A stretch of 64,000 nucleotides of DNA from Ramlibacter monticola (GCF_016722785.1 NZ_JAEQNE010000002.1:1054001-1118000); one strand, 5' to 3'. Counted from the stretch's first letter, positions 1 through 9,097 are shown. The notes: generated by a model from the sequence alone, not told the origin. A program made the numbers and translations.

Positions 1-1
1 G

Positions 2-958
2 CTGGCCCTGGCCGCCGCCACCTTCGGAGCGGGCGCCCAGGAATTCCCCGGCAGCAAGCCGATCACGATCATCGTGCCGTTCGCCGCCGGCGGCCCCACG
101 GACAAGGTCGCCCGCGACCTGGCCGAGGCCCTGCGCAAGCCGCTCAGCGGCGCCACGGTGATCGTCGACAACGCCGCCGGCGCCGGTGGCTCGATCGGCG
201 CCAACAAGGTCGCCAAGTCGCCCGCCGACGGCCACACGCTGCTGCTGCACCACATCAGCATGGCCACCATGCCCACGCTGGTGCGCAACATCCCGTTCAG
301 CGTCGAGAACGACTTCGAATACCTCGGCCTGATCAACGACGTGCCGATGACGATCATCGGCAAGCCCTCCCTGCCGGCCAACAACTGGAAGGAGCTGGTG
401 TCCTGGATCCAGGCCAACAAGGGCAAGATCAACCTGGGCAACGCCGGCGTCGGCTCGGCCTCGCACCTGTGCGGCATGCTGTTCCAGCACGCGATGGGCG
501 TGGACATGACCGCCGTGCCGTACAAGGGCACGGGGCCGGCCATGACCGACCTGATGGGCGGGCAGATCGACCTCATGTGCGACCAGACCACCAACACCAC
601 CAGCGCCATCGAAGGCAAGAAGGTGAAGGTGTTCGCCGTCACCACGCCCAAGCGCCTGGGCATCCCGGTGCTGAAGGACACGCCGACCCTGCAGGAAGTG
701 GGCGTGAAGGACTTCAACGTCACGATCTTCCACGGCCTCTACGCGCCCAAGGGCACGCCGGCGCCGGTGCTGAAGAAGCTGAACGACGCCCTGAAGGCCG
801 CCCTGAAGGACCCGGACTTCCTCAAGCGCGAGGAAGCGCTGGGCGCCGTCGTCGTCAACGACAACCGCACCGAACCCGCCGAGCACAAGAAGTTCGTCAA
901 GAGCGAGATCAACAAGTGGAGCCCGCTGATCAAGGCGGCGGGCGTCTACGTCGACTGA
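2..958 (+). CDS. Bug/TctC-family periplasmic substrate-binding protein (5' end outside window)
   Basis: This is a tripartite tricarboxylate transporter (TTT) substrate-binding receptor of the Bug/TctC family, which captures small carboxylates in the periplasm. The reading frame is open to the left edge and begins with the tail of a signal peptide ([12 protein letters not shown] followed by Q), so the true start lies outside the window. The family opening motif [12 protein letters not shown] follows, then the usual [12 protein letters not shown] and [11 protein letters not shown] segments that line the ligand pocket. No TctA/TctB membrane genes are adjacent, so this is an orphan receptor whose ligand cannot be told from sequence. 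A hairpin terminator follows the stop codon. The family assignment is firm. Confidence 0.9.
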   Translation: MALAAATFGAGAQEFPGSKPITIIVPFAAGGPTDKVARDLAEALRKPLSGATVIVDNAAGAGGSIGANKVAKSPADGHTLLLHHISMATMPTLVRNIPFSVENDFEYLGLINDVPMTIIGKPSLPANNWKELVSWIQANKGKINLGNAGVGSASHLCGMLFQHAMGVDMTAVPYKGTGPAMTDLMGGQIDLMCDQTTNTTSAIEGKKVKVFAVTTPKRLGIPVLKDTPTLQEVGVKDFNVTIFHGLYAPKGTPAPVLKKLNDALKAALKDPDFLKREEALGAVVVNDNRTEPAEHKKFVKSEINKWSPLIKAAGVYVD

Positions 959-980
959 GCGCCCCTGGCACCTGCGCGAC

Positions 981-1007
981 AAGCCGCCTGCGGGCGGCTT
1001 CTTCTTT
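981..1007 (+). terminator. Rho-independent terminator after the first Bug receptor gene
   Basis: AAGCCGCC, a four-base TGCG loop and GGCGGCTT form a perfect 8-bp stem, followed by CTTCTTT. It lies 22 bases after the stop codon of the upstream receptor gene on the same strand and separates it from the next receptor gene. Confidence 0.8.
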
Positions 1008-1076
1008 GGCATGATGGTCCGTTCAGCGCAGCTCGCCGGGCTGCCACGCACAACGAGAAAACCCAGGAGATCCGCC

Positions 1077-2102
1077 GTGAGCCCTCGCACCGCCCCTTCC
1101 GCTTCCCGCCGCCGCCTGCTCGCCTGCGGCTCCGTGCTGGCCGCGGGCAGCCTGCTGCCTGCCGTGTCCTTCGCCCAGGCCGCCTGGCCGAACAAGCCCG
1201 TGCGCATCGTGGTGCCCTTCAACGCCGGCGGCACCACCGACATCCTGGCCCGCTCGGTGGCGCAGGAACTCACGAAGGCGCTCGGCCAGTCCTTCGTCGT
1301 CGAGAACAAGGCCGGCGCCGGCGGCAACATCGGCGCCGACATCGTCGCCAAGTCGGCCCCGGACGGCTACACGCTGCTCATGGGAACGGTGGGCACGCAC
1401 GCGATCAACAAGTCGCTGTACGCCAGGATGCCCTTCGACCACGTGAAGGACTTCCAGCCCGTCACGCTGGTGGCCGCCGTGCCCAACGTGATGGTGGTCA
1501 ACACCGAGAAGGCAGCGGCCCGCAACATCCGCAACGTGCAGGATTTCATCAAGTACGCCAAGGCCAATCCGGGCAAGCCGAACATGGCCTCGAGCGGCAA
1601 CGGCACCTCCATCCACCTGGCGGGCGAGCTGTTCAAGACGATGACGGGGACGTACATGACGCACTTCCCCTTCACCGGTTCCAACCCCGCGCTCCTGAGC
1701 CTGATGTCGGGCGATATGGACGTGATGTTCGACAACCTGCCTTCGGCCATGACGCACATCAGGTCGGGCAAGCTGAAGGCGCTGGCGGTGACGAGCGCGC
1801 AACGTTCGACGGCGCTGCCCGACGTGCCGACGGTGGAGGAAGCCGGCGGACCCACGCTCAAGGGCTTCGAGGCGACCTCCTGGTTCGGGCTGCTGGCGCC
1901 GGCGGGCACGCCCATGGACATCGTCAACCGCATCCAGCAGGAAACGGCCAAGGCGCTGGCCACCCCGGCGCTGAAGGAACGCCTGCAGGCGCAGGGCGCG
2001 ATCCCGAGCGGCAACACGCCCGCGCAGTTCGCGCAGCTGATCGAGCGGGAGACGAAGAAGTGGGCGGCGGTGGTGAAGGCTTCGGGCGCGAAGGTGGATT
2101 GA
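1077..2102 (+). CDS. Bug/TctC-family substrate-binding protein
   Basis: This is a second TTT-type periplasmic receptor of about 341 residues. I place the start at the GTG at 1077 because AGGAGA sits about 7 bases upstream. A longer frame back to 1011 has no such site and would run through the preceding terminator region. The N-terminus has an arginine-rich export signal ([20 protein letters not shown], cleavage near SFAQA), then [19 protein letters not shown] and [13 protein letters not shown], typical of Bug proteins. It is clearly a different paralogue from the gene before it. No permease genes are nearby and the ligand is unknown. Confidence 0.92.
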   Translation: MSPRTAPSASRRRLLACGSVLAAGSLLPAVSFAQAAWPNKPVRIVVPFNAGGTTDILARSVAQELTKALGQSFVVENKAGAGGNIGADIVAKSAPDGYTLLMGTVGTHAINKSLYARMPFDHVKDFQPVTLVAAVPNVMVVNTEKAAARNIRNVQDFIKYAKANPGKPNMASSGNGTSIHLAGELFKTMTGTYMTHFPFTGSNPALLSLMSGDMDVMFDNLPSAMTHIRSGKLKALAVTSAQRSTALPDVPTVEEAGGPTLKGFEATSWFGLLAPAGTPMDIVNRIQQETAKALATPALKERLQAQGAIPSGNTPAQFAQLIERETKKWAAVVKASGAKVD

Positions 2103-2114
2103 GCCGGCGGGGGC

Positions 2115-2438
2115 TCACACCCCCCAGACGATCTCTTTTTCTTCCTTGCCGCAGCGATTCAGCATGTCGATGAAGGGCACGGCCCGCTGGCGCAGGGAGA
2201 CCCCTTCGAACTTGGGCGGCACCTCGCCTTTCGCCTTGGCCTCCTCGATCAGGCGCTTGTGTTCGGCCTCCTCGTCGGCGATCGCCTGTTCCAGCTTCGC
2301 GATCGCGCCCGGCATTTCCTCGGGCAGGATGATGCCCTGGGGCCCCGGGTCCTTGCCGATGATCTGCAGCACGCGGCGGCCGTTCGGCTCGAGCATGATC
2401 AGGTCGCCGGCAGCCTTGGATTTGAATTTGTAGAGCAT
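2115..2438 (-). CDS. DUF1840-family cytoplasmic protein
   Basis: This small soluble protein of 107 residues starts MLYKFKSKAAGDLIML and matches my memory of the DUF1840 family, common in beta- and gammaproteobacteria and of unknown function. It has no signal peptide or membrane segment. The middle is a charged helix (residues about 45-75, AIAKLEQAIADEEAEHKRL). Its ATG overlaps the TGA of the upstream cyclopropane-fatty-acid synthase gene by one base (TGATG), which implies translational coupling and a two-gene operon. A longer upstream extension of the frame would lie inside that synthase gene and is rejected. Confidence 0.85.
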   Translation of the reverse strand: MLYKFKSKAAGDLIMLEPNGRRVLQIIGKDPGPQGIILPEEMPGAIAKLEQAIADEEAEHKRLIEEAKAKGEVPPKFEGVSLRQRAVPFIDMLNRCGKEEKEIVWGV

Positions 2439-3700
2439 CAGCGGTAGATGTAGTCGCGATTGAAGGGATAGGGCGATTGTGCGCCCCGGTGCTTGCCAGT
2501 GCTCATCCTGCCATCCGGCCGCGTGGCGAGGAACTGGTGCAGCGCGATCCAGCCACGCTCGAAGGACATGGCGCAACCCGCCAGGTAGAGCCGGTAGGCC
2601 CGCAGCACCCGGCCGGCGGCCTCGGCCCCCTGGCTGCGTTCGAGCACGGCCCGGGCCTCCTCCAGCCGCGCCTCCAGCGCGTCGGACCAGGCCCAGAGCG
2701 TGCGGGCGTAGTGCGGCCGCAGGTTCTCGGTGTCCACCATCTCCAGCCCGCCGATCGCCATCTCGCGCAGCAACAGGCTCGCATGCAGCAGTTCGCCGCC
2801 GGGGAAGATGTACTTGCCGATGAACTCGCCCATGCCGGCCCCGAGCTGCCCCGGCTCCAGCGCGCCGGCCGTGATGCCGTGGTTCATCACCAGCCCGCCG
2901 GGCGAGAGCAGCCGCCAGATCTTGCCGAAATACGCGCTCATGTTGACCAGGCCGACGTGCTCGACCATGCCGACCGACGCGATCTTGTCGAAGGACTCGT
3001 CTTCCTCCAGCTCACGGTAGTCGCGCAGCAGCATGCGCACGCGGCCTTTCAATCCCTTCTTCTCGATCAGCTCGTTCACGTAGGCATGCTGGTTGTGCGA
3101 CAGCGTGATGCCGGTGGCCTGCACCTCGTAGTGCTCGGCGGCCCACAGCAGCAGCCCGCCCCAGCCGGCCCCGATGTCGAGGAAGCGCTCGCCGGGCTGC
3201 AGCATCAGCTTGCGGCAGATGTGGTCCAGCTTCGCCTCCTGCGCCTGCGCCAGCGAGTAGCCCGGCTCGCGGAAGTAGGCGCAGGAATAGACCCGGCGCG
3301 GATCCAGCCACAAGGCGTAGAAGTCGTCCGAGACGTCGTAGTGGAAGCGGATCTGCTCGGCGTCCTTCTGCGGCGTGTGGTTGGCCAGTGACTTCGCGCG
3401 GCGCAGCACCTGCGTCCACCAGCCGGTGTCGCTGGGCACCGGGCTGCCGGGCAGCAGGGCGGCCGCGGCGGCCATCACGTCGCGCATGTGGCCCTCGATG
3501 CGCACGCGCTGTTCGACGAAGTCTTCCGCGACCTTGCCAATGAGGCCGGCCGCGAAGGTGGCCAGCCCCGACCAGTCGTTGAACTCCAGGCGAACGGCGG
3601 GATCCGGCGAGCCGATCCGCTTGCCGCCGGGCAAGGCGACGGAGAGTGGAACCGGCAATCCCGCGAGTTGTGTTTCGAGCTTGTGCAGGAGGACTTCCAT
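2438..3700 (-). CDS. cfa: Cyclopropane-fatty-acyl-phospholipid synthase family methyltransferase
   Basis: The product (420 residues) transfers a methylene group from S-adenosylmethionine to unsaturated acyl chains of membrane phospholipids, or belongs to that enzyme family. A roughly 110-residue N-terminal domain is followed by the SAM-binding motif FLDIGAGWGGLLLWAA (about residues 174-189). The C-terminal part contains YLAGCAMSFERGWIALHQ, which carries the cysteine conserved near the active site of CFA synthases. Length is slightly above E. coli Cfa (382). It is coupled to the downstream DUF1840 gene by a one-base overlap. The divergent neighbour is a MarR gene, about 150 bp away. A related SAM-dependent C-methyltransferase function cannot be excluded. 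Confidence 0.88.
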   Translation of the reverse strand: MEVLLHKLETQLAGLPVPLSVALPGGKRIGSPDPAVRLEFNDWSGLATFAAGLIGKVAEDFVEQRVRIEGHMRDVMAAAAALLPGSPVPSDTGWWTQVLRRAKSLANHTPQKDAEQIRFHYDVSDDFYALWLDPRRVYSCAYFREPGYSLAQAQEAKLDHICRKLMLQPGERFLDIGAGWGGLLLWAAEHYEVQATGITLSHNQHAYVNELIEKKGLKGRVRMLLRDYRELEEDESFDKIASVGMVEHVGLVNMSAYFGKIWRLLSPGGLVMNHGITAGALEPGQLGAGMGEFIGKYIFPGGELLHASLLLREMAIGGLEMVDTENLRPHYARTLWAWSDALEARLEEARAVLERSQGAEAAGRVLRAYRLYLAGCAMSFERGWIALHQFLATRPDGRMSTGKHRGAQSPYPFNRDYIYR

Positions 3701-3809
3701 GACAAATTCTCTGCACGTCCGGCGCGGCCCGTCAACGGAGTGTCTGTAGGACGGCGGCGCGAAAGTTCGACGGCAAACGCGAAGCGGACGTTCGCTTGCG
3801 ATCCGATAT

Positions 3810-3823
3810 GTTTAAGCCTAAAC
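3810..3823. promoter_or_regulatory. Inverted repeat, probable MarR operator
   Basis: GTTTA-AGCC-TAAAC is a perfect 5-bp inverted repeat in an AT-rich patch, with further partial symmetry outside it (ATAT on the left, CTAT on the right). It lies 28 bases before the marR start and between the divergent cfa and marR genes. MarR dimers bind such palindromes of 14-20 bp over promoters. Autoregulation of the marR-ligase operon is inferred. Confidence 0.5.
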
Positions 3824-3851
3824 TATTTGACGGACATCGAAAGGACGCCCC

Positions 3852-4331
3852 ATGGACATCGAAGCGCGCGCCCACAGCGAGCACCCCGAGGCGCTGCGAC
3901 TGTGGCTGCGCCTGCTGACCTGCACGCAGCTGGTGGAAAAGCAGGTGCGCACTCTCCTGCGCGAGCGCTTCGACACCACGCTCCCCCGCTTCGACCTGAT
4001 GGCGCAACTCGAACGCGCCCCGGCCGGCCTGAAGATGAACGAGCTGTCGCGCCGGATGATGGTCACCGGCGGAAATGTCACCGGCATCACCGACCAGCTC
4101 GCAGCCGAGGGCCTGGTGGAACGGATCGACGTCGAGGGCGACCGCCGCGCCTGCCGGGTGCGCCTGACCGCGCGCGGCCGCAAGCAGTTCCAGGAGATGG
4201 CGCGCCAGCACGAGGACTGGATCGTCGAGGCCTTCACGGCCCTCAACGAGAAGGAGATCGCCACCCTGCACAAGCTGCTGGGGAAGGTGAAGGAGCACGC
4301 CGCGCGCGGCCGCGAGGAGGCCGCCGCATGA
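3852..4331 (+). CDS. MarR-family transcriptional regulator
   Basis: This 159-residue winged-helix regulator has the MarR layout: an N-terminal dimerisation helix (LWLRLLTCTQLVEKQVRTLL), a helix-turn-helix (MNELSRRMMVTGGNVTGITD, about residues 61-80), and the wing with the family signature DRRACRVRLTARGR (about 95-108). AAGGA lies 6-10 bases before the ATG. Its stop codon overlaps the start of the acyl-CoA ligase gene (ATGA), so it most likely controls aromatic acid activation in response to the acid or its CoA ester. This is a common arrangement for benzoate-type CoA ligases. An operator-like inverted repeat lies just upstream. Confidence 0.9.
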   Translation: MDIEARAHSEHPEALRLWLRLLTCTQLVEKQVRTLLRERFDTTLPRFDLMAQLERAPAGLKMNELSRRMMVTGGNVTGITDQLAAEGLVERIDVEGDRRACRVRLTARGRKQFQEMARQHEDWIVEAFTALNEKEIATLHKLLGKVKEHAARGREEAAA

Positions 4332-6001
4332 GCGCGCCGGGCCGCCCCAAGCGCGAATACCGGAGTGCGCAGCACGAAGGTACTCCAGTGAGTTCGGCCC
4401 AGTCGGACCGCTTCGTCCACCAGCGCCTGCCGGCCGCGGACCGCTGGCCGAAGCTGCTCTACGAACTGCCGGAGCTGCAACTGCCGCCGCAGTGCAACGT
4501 GGTGGAGCAGCTCCTGGACCGCGCCGCGGACCGCGGCTGGGGCGAGCGCCCACTGATGCGCTCGCCGGCCGGCATCCTCAGCTACGGCGCGGTGCGCGAG
4601 CGCGTCGATCGCATCTGCCGCGTGCTGGTGGAAGACCTGGGCCTGGTGCCCGGCAACCGCGTGCTGCTGCGCGGCGGCAACTCGGTGGGCATGGCGCTCG
4701 CGTGGCTGGCGGTGGTCAAGGCCGGCGGCGTGGCGGTCGCGACCATGCCGCTGCTGCGCGCGCGCGAGCTGGGCGACATCATCGACAAGGCGCAGCCGAC
4801 GCTGGCCCTGTGCGATATCCGCCTGCTGGAGGAACTGGAGCTGGCCCGCAAGGACCGCCCCGTGCTCGCGACCGTGGTGCCGTTCAACGCGGCGAACGAG
4901 CCCGGCTCCCTGGCCGTGCGCGCGGCGCGCAAGGAAGGCGGCTTCGCGGCCTGCCCCACCGCCGCGGACGACATCGCGCTGCTGGCCTTCACCTCCGGCA
5001 CGACGGGCCAGCCCAAGGCCGCCGTGCACACGCACCGCGACGTGCTCGCCGCCTGCGAGACCTGGCCGCGGCACGTGCTGCGCGCCACGCCCGAGGACAT
5101 CGTGGTCGGCACGCCGCCGCTCGCCTTCACCTTCGGCCTCGGCGGGCTGCTGGTCTTCCCGATGTGGGCCGGCGCCTCGGTGTATTTCCCCGACGCGCCC
5201 TACACGCCGGAGAGCCTGGTGCGCACCATAGTGGAGGTCGGCGCCACCATCTGCTACACCGCGCCCACCTTCTACCGGCAGGCGGCGCCCTTCGCGCGCC
5301 AGCTGGGCGTCGGCCGCCTGCGCACCAGCGTCAGCGCCGGCGAGGGCCTGCCCGATGCCACGCGGCAGCTCTGGACGGAGGCGACCGGCCTCGAGATGCT
5401 CGATGGCATCGGCGCCACCGAGATGTTCCACATCTTCATCTCCTCCGCCGGCAGCGAGGTGCGGCGCGGCGCGATCGGCAAGGTGGTCCCGGGTTACCAG
5501 GCGCGCGTGGTGGACGACGACGGCAGGGAGCTGCCGCGCGGCACCGTCGGCAAGCTGGCCGTGATCGGCCCCACCGGCTGCAGGTACCTGGACGACCCGC
5601 GCCAGGCCAACTACGTGAAGGACGGCTGGAACCACCCCGGCGACGCCTTCCTGCAGGACGAGGACGGCTACTTCGTCTACCAGGCCCGCGCCGACGACAT
5701 GATCATCACGGCTGGCTACAACGTGGGCGGCCCGGAGGTCGAGGACGCGCTGCTGAAGCACCCCGCCGTCGCGGAGTGCGGGGTCATCGGCCAGCCGGAC
5801 GAGGAGCGCGGGATGATCGTCAAGGCCTTCTGCGTGCTCAAGCCGGGCCACCAGGGCGACGCCGCGATGGTCAAGGCGCTGCAGGAACACGTGAAGGCCA
5901 CCATTGCGCCGTACAAGTACCCGCGCCAGGTCGTGTTCGTGTCCAGCCTGCCGCGCACCGAGACGGGCAAGCTGCAGCGCTTCAGGCTGCGGCAGATGTG
6001 A
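4328..6001 (+). CDS. Benzoate/2-aminobenzoate-CoA ligase-like acyl-CoA synthetase
   Basis: The enzyme (557 residues) is an ANL-superfamily AMP-forming ligase that would activate an aromatic or related carboxylic acid to its CoA thioester. The P-loop-like motif LAFTSGTTGQPKAAVHTH (about residues 220-237), the A5 region DGIGATEMFHIFIS, the hinge aspartate region GDAFLQDEDGYFVYQAR and the C-terminal catalytic lysine in TETGKLQRFRLR are all present. The opening (DRFVHQRLPAADRWPKLLY) resembles 2-aminobenzoate-CoA ligases. The ATG overlaps the marR stop; an internal GTG at 4388 is a possible alternative. Substrate is inferred only, and no ring-cleaving genes lie in the window. Confidence 0.85.
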   Translation: MSAPGRPKREYRSAQHEGTPVSSAQSDRFVHQRLPAADRWPKLLYELPELQLPPQCNVVEQLLDRAADRGWGERPLMRSPAGILSYGAVRERVDRICRVLVEDLGLVPGNRVLLRGGNSVGMALAWLAVVKAGGVAVATMPLLRARELGDIIDKAQPTLALCDIRLLEELELARKDRPVLATVVPFNAANEPGSLAVRAARKEGGFAACPTAADDIALLAFTSGTTGQPKAAVHTHRDVLAACETWPRHVLRATPEDIVVGTPPLAFTFGLGGLLVFPMWAGASVYFPDAPYTPESLVRTIVEVGATICYTAPTFYRQAAPFARQLGVGRLRTSVSAGEGLPDATRQLWTEATGLEMLDGIGATEMFHIFISSAGSEVRRGAIGKVVPGYQARVVDDDGRELPRGTVGKLAVIGPTGCRYLDDPRQANYVKDGWNHPGDAFLQDEDGYFVYQARADDMIITAGYNVGGPEVEDALLKHPAVAECGVIGQPDEERGMIVKAFCVLKPGHQGDAAMVKALQEHVKATIAPYKYPRQVVFVSSLPRTETGKLQRFRLRQM

Positions 6002-6043
6002 GGAGCCTGGACGGCACGTCGCCGGCCGTCGAGGGTTCCCCGC

Positions 6044-7576
6044 TCAGTGCGGCATGTCGCCGGCGGCCTGCGCGGCCTGGCGGCGCGGCGGCCGCATCAG
6101 CGCGAGCAGCGGGATCGCGAGCGCCGTGACGGCCATCATGATCCAGAAGTCGTTCACGTAGGCGAGCAACGCCGCCTGCCGCGTGACCTCCGCGTTGAGG
6201 AGTTCCATGCCGGCCGGAGAGCCCGGGAGCAGCGCCGCCGGCAGGTCGGCCAGCGCGGGGTTGCCCGGCGCAACGAAGGTCGCGAGGCTTGCATGCCCCT
6301 GGGCCATGCCGCGCGTCAGCAGGGCCTGCACCACCGAGATGCCGACGCTGCCGCCGATGTTGCGCACCAGGCTGTAGATCGGCGTGCCCTCGTTGCGCAG
6401 CCGCGGCGCCAGGGTGGCGAAGGCAGCGGCCGACAGGGGCACGAAGGTGAAGCCGATGCCCAGGCCCTGGATGAAGCCGGAGGTGACGATCAGGCTGCTG
6501 TCCATCTGCAGCGTGATGTGCGTCATCTGCCAGAGGGCGATCGCCGTCAGCGCGAAGCCGGTGGCCATGATCAGCCGCAGGTCCACCTTCTGCACCAGCC
6601 GGCCGACGACGATCATCGCGATCATGGTGCCGATGCCGCGGGGCGCGGTGATCATCCCGGTGTAGACCACCGGGTACTGCATCAGGCCCTGCAGGAACAG
6701 CGGCAGCAGCGCCATCGTCCCGTACAGGACCACGCCGACGATGAAGCCGAACACGCAACCGGTGATGAAGTTGCGGTCCTTCAGCAACTCGCGGTCCAGG
6801 AAGGAGGTGCCTTGCACCGTCCATGTGTGCACCGCGAGGAAGGCGAAGGCGATTAACGCGCCGGCGGCTTCCAGCCGGATCTCCCAGGAATCGAACCAGT
6901 CCAGCAGCTCGCCGCGGTCCAGGAACATCTGCAGCAGGCCGATGCCCAGGCTCAGCGCGACGAAGCCGAACATGTCCAGCGGCGCCGCGCGCGGCCGGTT
7001 CTCCGGCAGGTAGCGCCAGATGCCGTACAGCGCGAACGCGCCTACCGGCAGGTTGATGAAGAACACCCAGCGCCAGTCGAAGTTCTCGGTCAGCCAGCCG
7101 CCCAGCATCGGGCCCAGGATGGGGCCCACCATGATGCCGGCGCCCCAGATCGCCATCGCCTGGCCTACCTTCTGCGGCGGGTTGATGTCCAGCAGCACGG
7201 CCTGCGACAGCGGCACCAGCGCGGCGCCGAAGATGCCCTGCAGCAGGCGCGCGGCGACGATGCCGGCCAGCGAGGTGGCCAGCCCGCACAGGGCCGAGGC
7301 GATCGTGAAGCCGATCACCGAGATGAGGAAAACCTTGCGCCGGCCCCACTGCGTGCACAGCCACCCCGTCAGCGGCAGCGCGATGGCGGAGGCCACGATG
7401 TAGGAGGTGAGCACCCAGGTGATCTGGTCCTGCGAGGCCTGCAGGCTGCCCTGCATGTGGGGCAGCGCCACGTTGGCGATGGTGGTGTCCAGCGCCTGCA
7501 TGATCGTGGCGAGCATGATCGAGAGGGTGATCATGCCGCGGTGCGGCACCGCGGCCGCTGGTGCCGGCGCGCTCAT
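6044..7576 (-). CDS. DHA2-family (EmrB/QacA-type) multidrug MFS exporter
   Basis: This 510-residue inner-membrane protein of the 14-helix DHA2 drug:H+ antiporter group probably exports toxic hydrophobic compounds. The first helix carries the family signature LDTTIANVALPHMQGSL. The motif A region GWLCTQWGRRKVFL follows, and the motif C segment GAGIMVGPILGPMLGGWLTE lies in helix 5. It usually works with an EmrA periplasmic adaptor and an outer-membrane channel, but neither is adjacent. The start codon overlaps the stop of the upstream marR gene (ATGA), so the pump is likely derepressed by that regulator's ligand. Confidence 0.9.
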   Translation of the reverse strand: MSAPAPAAAVPHRGMITLSIMLATIMQALDTTIANVALPHMQGSLQASQDQITWVLTSYIVASAIALPLTGWLCTQWGRRKVFLISVIGFTIASALCGLATSLAGIVAARLLQGIFGAALVPLSQAVLLDINPPQKVGQAMAIWGAGIMVGPILGPMLGGWLTENFDWRWVFFINLPVGAFALYGIWRYLPENRPRAAPLDMFGFVALSLGIGLLQMFLDRGELLDWFDSWEIRLEAAGALIAFAFLAVHTWTVQGTSFLDRELLKDRNFITGCVFGFIVGVVLYGTMALLPLFLQGLMQYPVVYTGMITAPRGIGTMIAMIVVGRLVQKVDLRLIMATGFALTAIALWQMTHITLQMDSSLIVTSGFIQGLGIGFTFVPLSAAAFATLAPRLRNEGTPIYSLVRNIGGSVGISVVQALLTRGMAQGHASLATFVAPGNPALADLPAALLPGSPAGMELLNAEVTRQAALLAYVNDFWIMMAVTALAIPLLALMRPPRRQAAQAAGDMPH

Positions 7577-8037
7577 TCGGGCACTCCCGCGGCGGTGGCC
7601 TCCAGCAGGTTCTCGCGCGCCTTCGCCAGCAGCGCGAGCAGTTGCTTGCGCTCGGCGGCCGCGAGGCCGGCCAGCGCGGTAGCGGTGAGCTCGTCGCCCA
7701 GCCCCAGCGCCTTTTCCAGCGCCTTGCGCGCGCTCGGGTCGATGTGCAGGCGATTGACCCGGCGGTCGCCGGGATGGGCCCGCCGCTCGATCCAGCCGGC
7801 GGCCGCCAGCCGGTCACACATGGTCGCGACGGCCATGGCCGTGAGGCCCAGCTTCTGCGCCAGCTCCGCCTGCGACAGCGCCTCCTCGCCTTCGTGCCGG
7901 GCGAGCGCGGCGAGCAGGCGGCATTGCGCCAGCGAGAGGCCGAGCTGCTCGCGGGCGAGGCGGTCGAACTGCTGGGAGTACAGGCGCGAGACTTCGTTGA
8001 CCAGGAAGCCGAAGCGCCCCGAGAGGGCGAGTTTCAT
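7573..8037 (-). CDS. MarR-family regulator of the adjacent exporter
   Basis: This 154-residue MarR protein has a dimer helix at the N-terminus, a helix-turn-helix around SQAELAQKLGLTAMAVATMC (about residues 54-73) and the wing motif HPGDRRVNRLHIDPSARKAL (about 87-106). It is translationally coupled to the DHA2 exporter gene. There is no Shine-Dalgarno sequence ahead of the ATG, and a -10-like hexamer sits only about 10 bases upstream inside a large inverted repeat, so the mRNA may be leaderless and the gene self-repressed. Members of this arrangement sense phenolic or lipophilic drugs; the ligand here is unknown. Confidence 0.9.
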   Translation of the reverse strand: MKLALSGRFGFLVNEVSRLYSQQFDRLAREQLGLSLAQCRLLAALARHEGEEALSQAELAQKLGLTAMAVATMCDRLAAAGWIERRAHPGDRRVNRLHIDPSARKALEKALGLGDELTATALAGLAAAERKQLLALLAKARENLLEATAAGVPE

Positions 8038-8040
8038 CTA

Positions 8041-8074
8041 CCGGCAGATTATATATGTGCTTATTATCTGCCGG
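8041..8074 (-). promoter_or_regulatory. Operator/promoter palindrome of the marR-exporter operon
   Basis: CCGGCAGAT and ATCTGCCGG form perfect 9-bp arms around a 16-base AT-rich centre. Read on the minus strand, the centre contains TATATAAT, a good -10 element, ending about 10 bases before the ATG of marR. The centre is far more AT-rich than its surroundings. A MarR dimer bound here would cover the promoter. Confidence 0.65.
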
Positions 8075-8083
8075 CCCGAAGGG

Positions 8084-9088
8084 CTATTGCCGCGACGCCG
8101 CCTCGTAATACCGCGGCTCGTAATACGACGCCACCGGCTGCATCTTCTTCGGCGGCTTGCCGTACTTCTCGCGCAGCGCGATGACCGTGCGCGTGCCCTC
8201 CTCGCTGAGCCTCGCCTGGCGGTCGAAGCCGTTCACCGGGTGCAGCAGGATGTCGTAGGCGGTGGCGGCCGCCTGCGGGGTCGCGTTCGGCACGTTGCGC
8301 TGGAACAGCTCGAGCGCGGCCTGCCTGTGGGCCGGGTCGAACAGCCAGTCCAGCGACTGCCGGTAACCCCGGATGTAGCCCACCACCGCGCGCTCGTTCT
8401 GCCGCGCCCAGCCGCGCCGCACGCCGGCGACCAGGCCCTGGTAGCTGCCGAAGGCGGCCGAGGCGTCGGCCAGCACGTTGAGGCCCCTGGCCTTCGCCAG
8501 CACGTCGAAGGGCGACAGCAGCAGCGTCGCCGCGTGCTTGCCTTCCAGCAGCTGTTCGTAGCGCTGCAGCACGCCGCCGGCGGGCACGGTGGTGTAGTCG
8601 CGATCGAGCACGAGGCCATTGCGTTCCAGCAGTTCGATCAGCACGAAGGCATAACCCGTGGTCAACGCATCGACCGACACCTGCTTGCCCTTGAGGTCGG
8701 CGATCGAGCGGTTCTCGGCCGTCGAGGCGAGGCGCAGGAAGCCGTTGTCGGCCCCCATCACCGCCACCAGGTCGCTGCCGTCGACCCCCGGCGCGCCCTG
8801 CCCTTCGCGGTAGGCGATCAGGTTGTCGATGGCGGTCATGGCGATGTCGAAATCGCCCTTGGCCAGGCCGGTGAGCTGGAACGTGGAGTTGGGCGTGTTG
8901 ACGATCTTCACATCCAGGCCCTGCTGCGCGAAGAAGCCCTGCGCCAGCCCGGCCCACAACGGCCAGTTGAAGCCGCCGGGGAACACGATCACTTTCACTT
9001 CCTGGGCGGCGGCCTGGGCGCGCGCGGCGACAGGCGCGAGCAGCGAAGCCGCGGTGGCCAGCGCGAGGAGCATCTTGAGCAGCTTCAC
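8084..9088 (-). CDS. NitT/TauT-type ABC transporter substrate-binding protein
   Basis: This is a periplasmic binding protein (334 residues) of the SsuA/ThiY/TauA-like group. It begins with a clear signal peptide (MLLALATAASLLAPVAARAQA). The family features are the N-terminal VFPGGFNWPLWAGLAQGFF segment, which presents a ligand-binding loop, and LTGLAKGDFDIAMTAIDNLI. The start is GTG at 9088, supported by AGGAGG five bases upstream; that Shine-Dalgarno overlaps the stop of the upstream SnoaL-like gene, so the two are cotranslated. No ABC permease or ATPase lies nearby. The substrate could be a sulfonate, pyrimidine precursor or aromatic acid and is not decidable. Confidence 0.8.
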   Translation of the reverse strand: MKLLKMLLALATAASLLAPVAARAQAAAQEVKVIVFPGGFNWPLWAGLAQGFFAQQGLDVKIVNTPNSTFQLTGLAKGDFDIAMTAIDNLIAYREGQGAPGVDGSDLVAVMGADNGFLRLASTAENRSIADLKGKQVSVDALTTGYAFVLIELLERNGLVLDRDYTTVPAGGVLQRYEQLLEGKHAATLLLSPFDVLAKARGLNVLADASAAFGSYQGLVAGVRRGWARQNERAVVGYIRGYRQSLDWLFDPAHRQAALELFQRNVPNATPQAAATAYDILLHPVNGFDRQARLSEEGTRTVIALREKYGKPPKKMQPVASYYEPRYYEAASRQ

Positions 9089-9097
9089 GGCGCCCTC

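Noticed and set aside
3818-5890. A 690-codon open frame on the minus strand
   Set aside because: It lies antisense to the marR and acyl-CoA ligase genes, has no recognisable domain and reflects the GC-rich third positions of the real genes.
5982-7817. A 611-codon minus frame over the exporter
   Set aside because: It is the same strand but a different frame from the DHA2 exporter, which has clear family motifs; the alternative has none.
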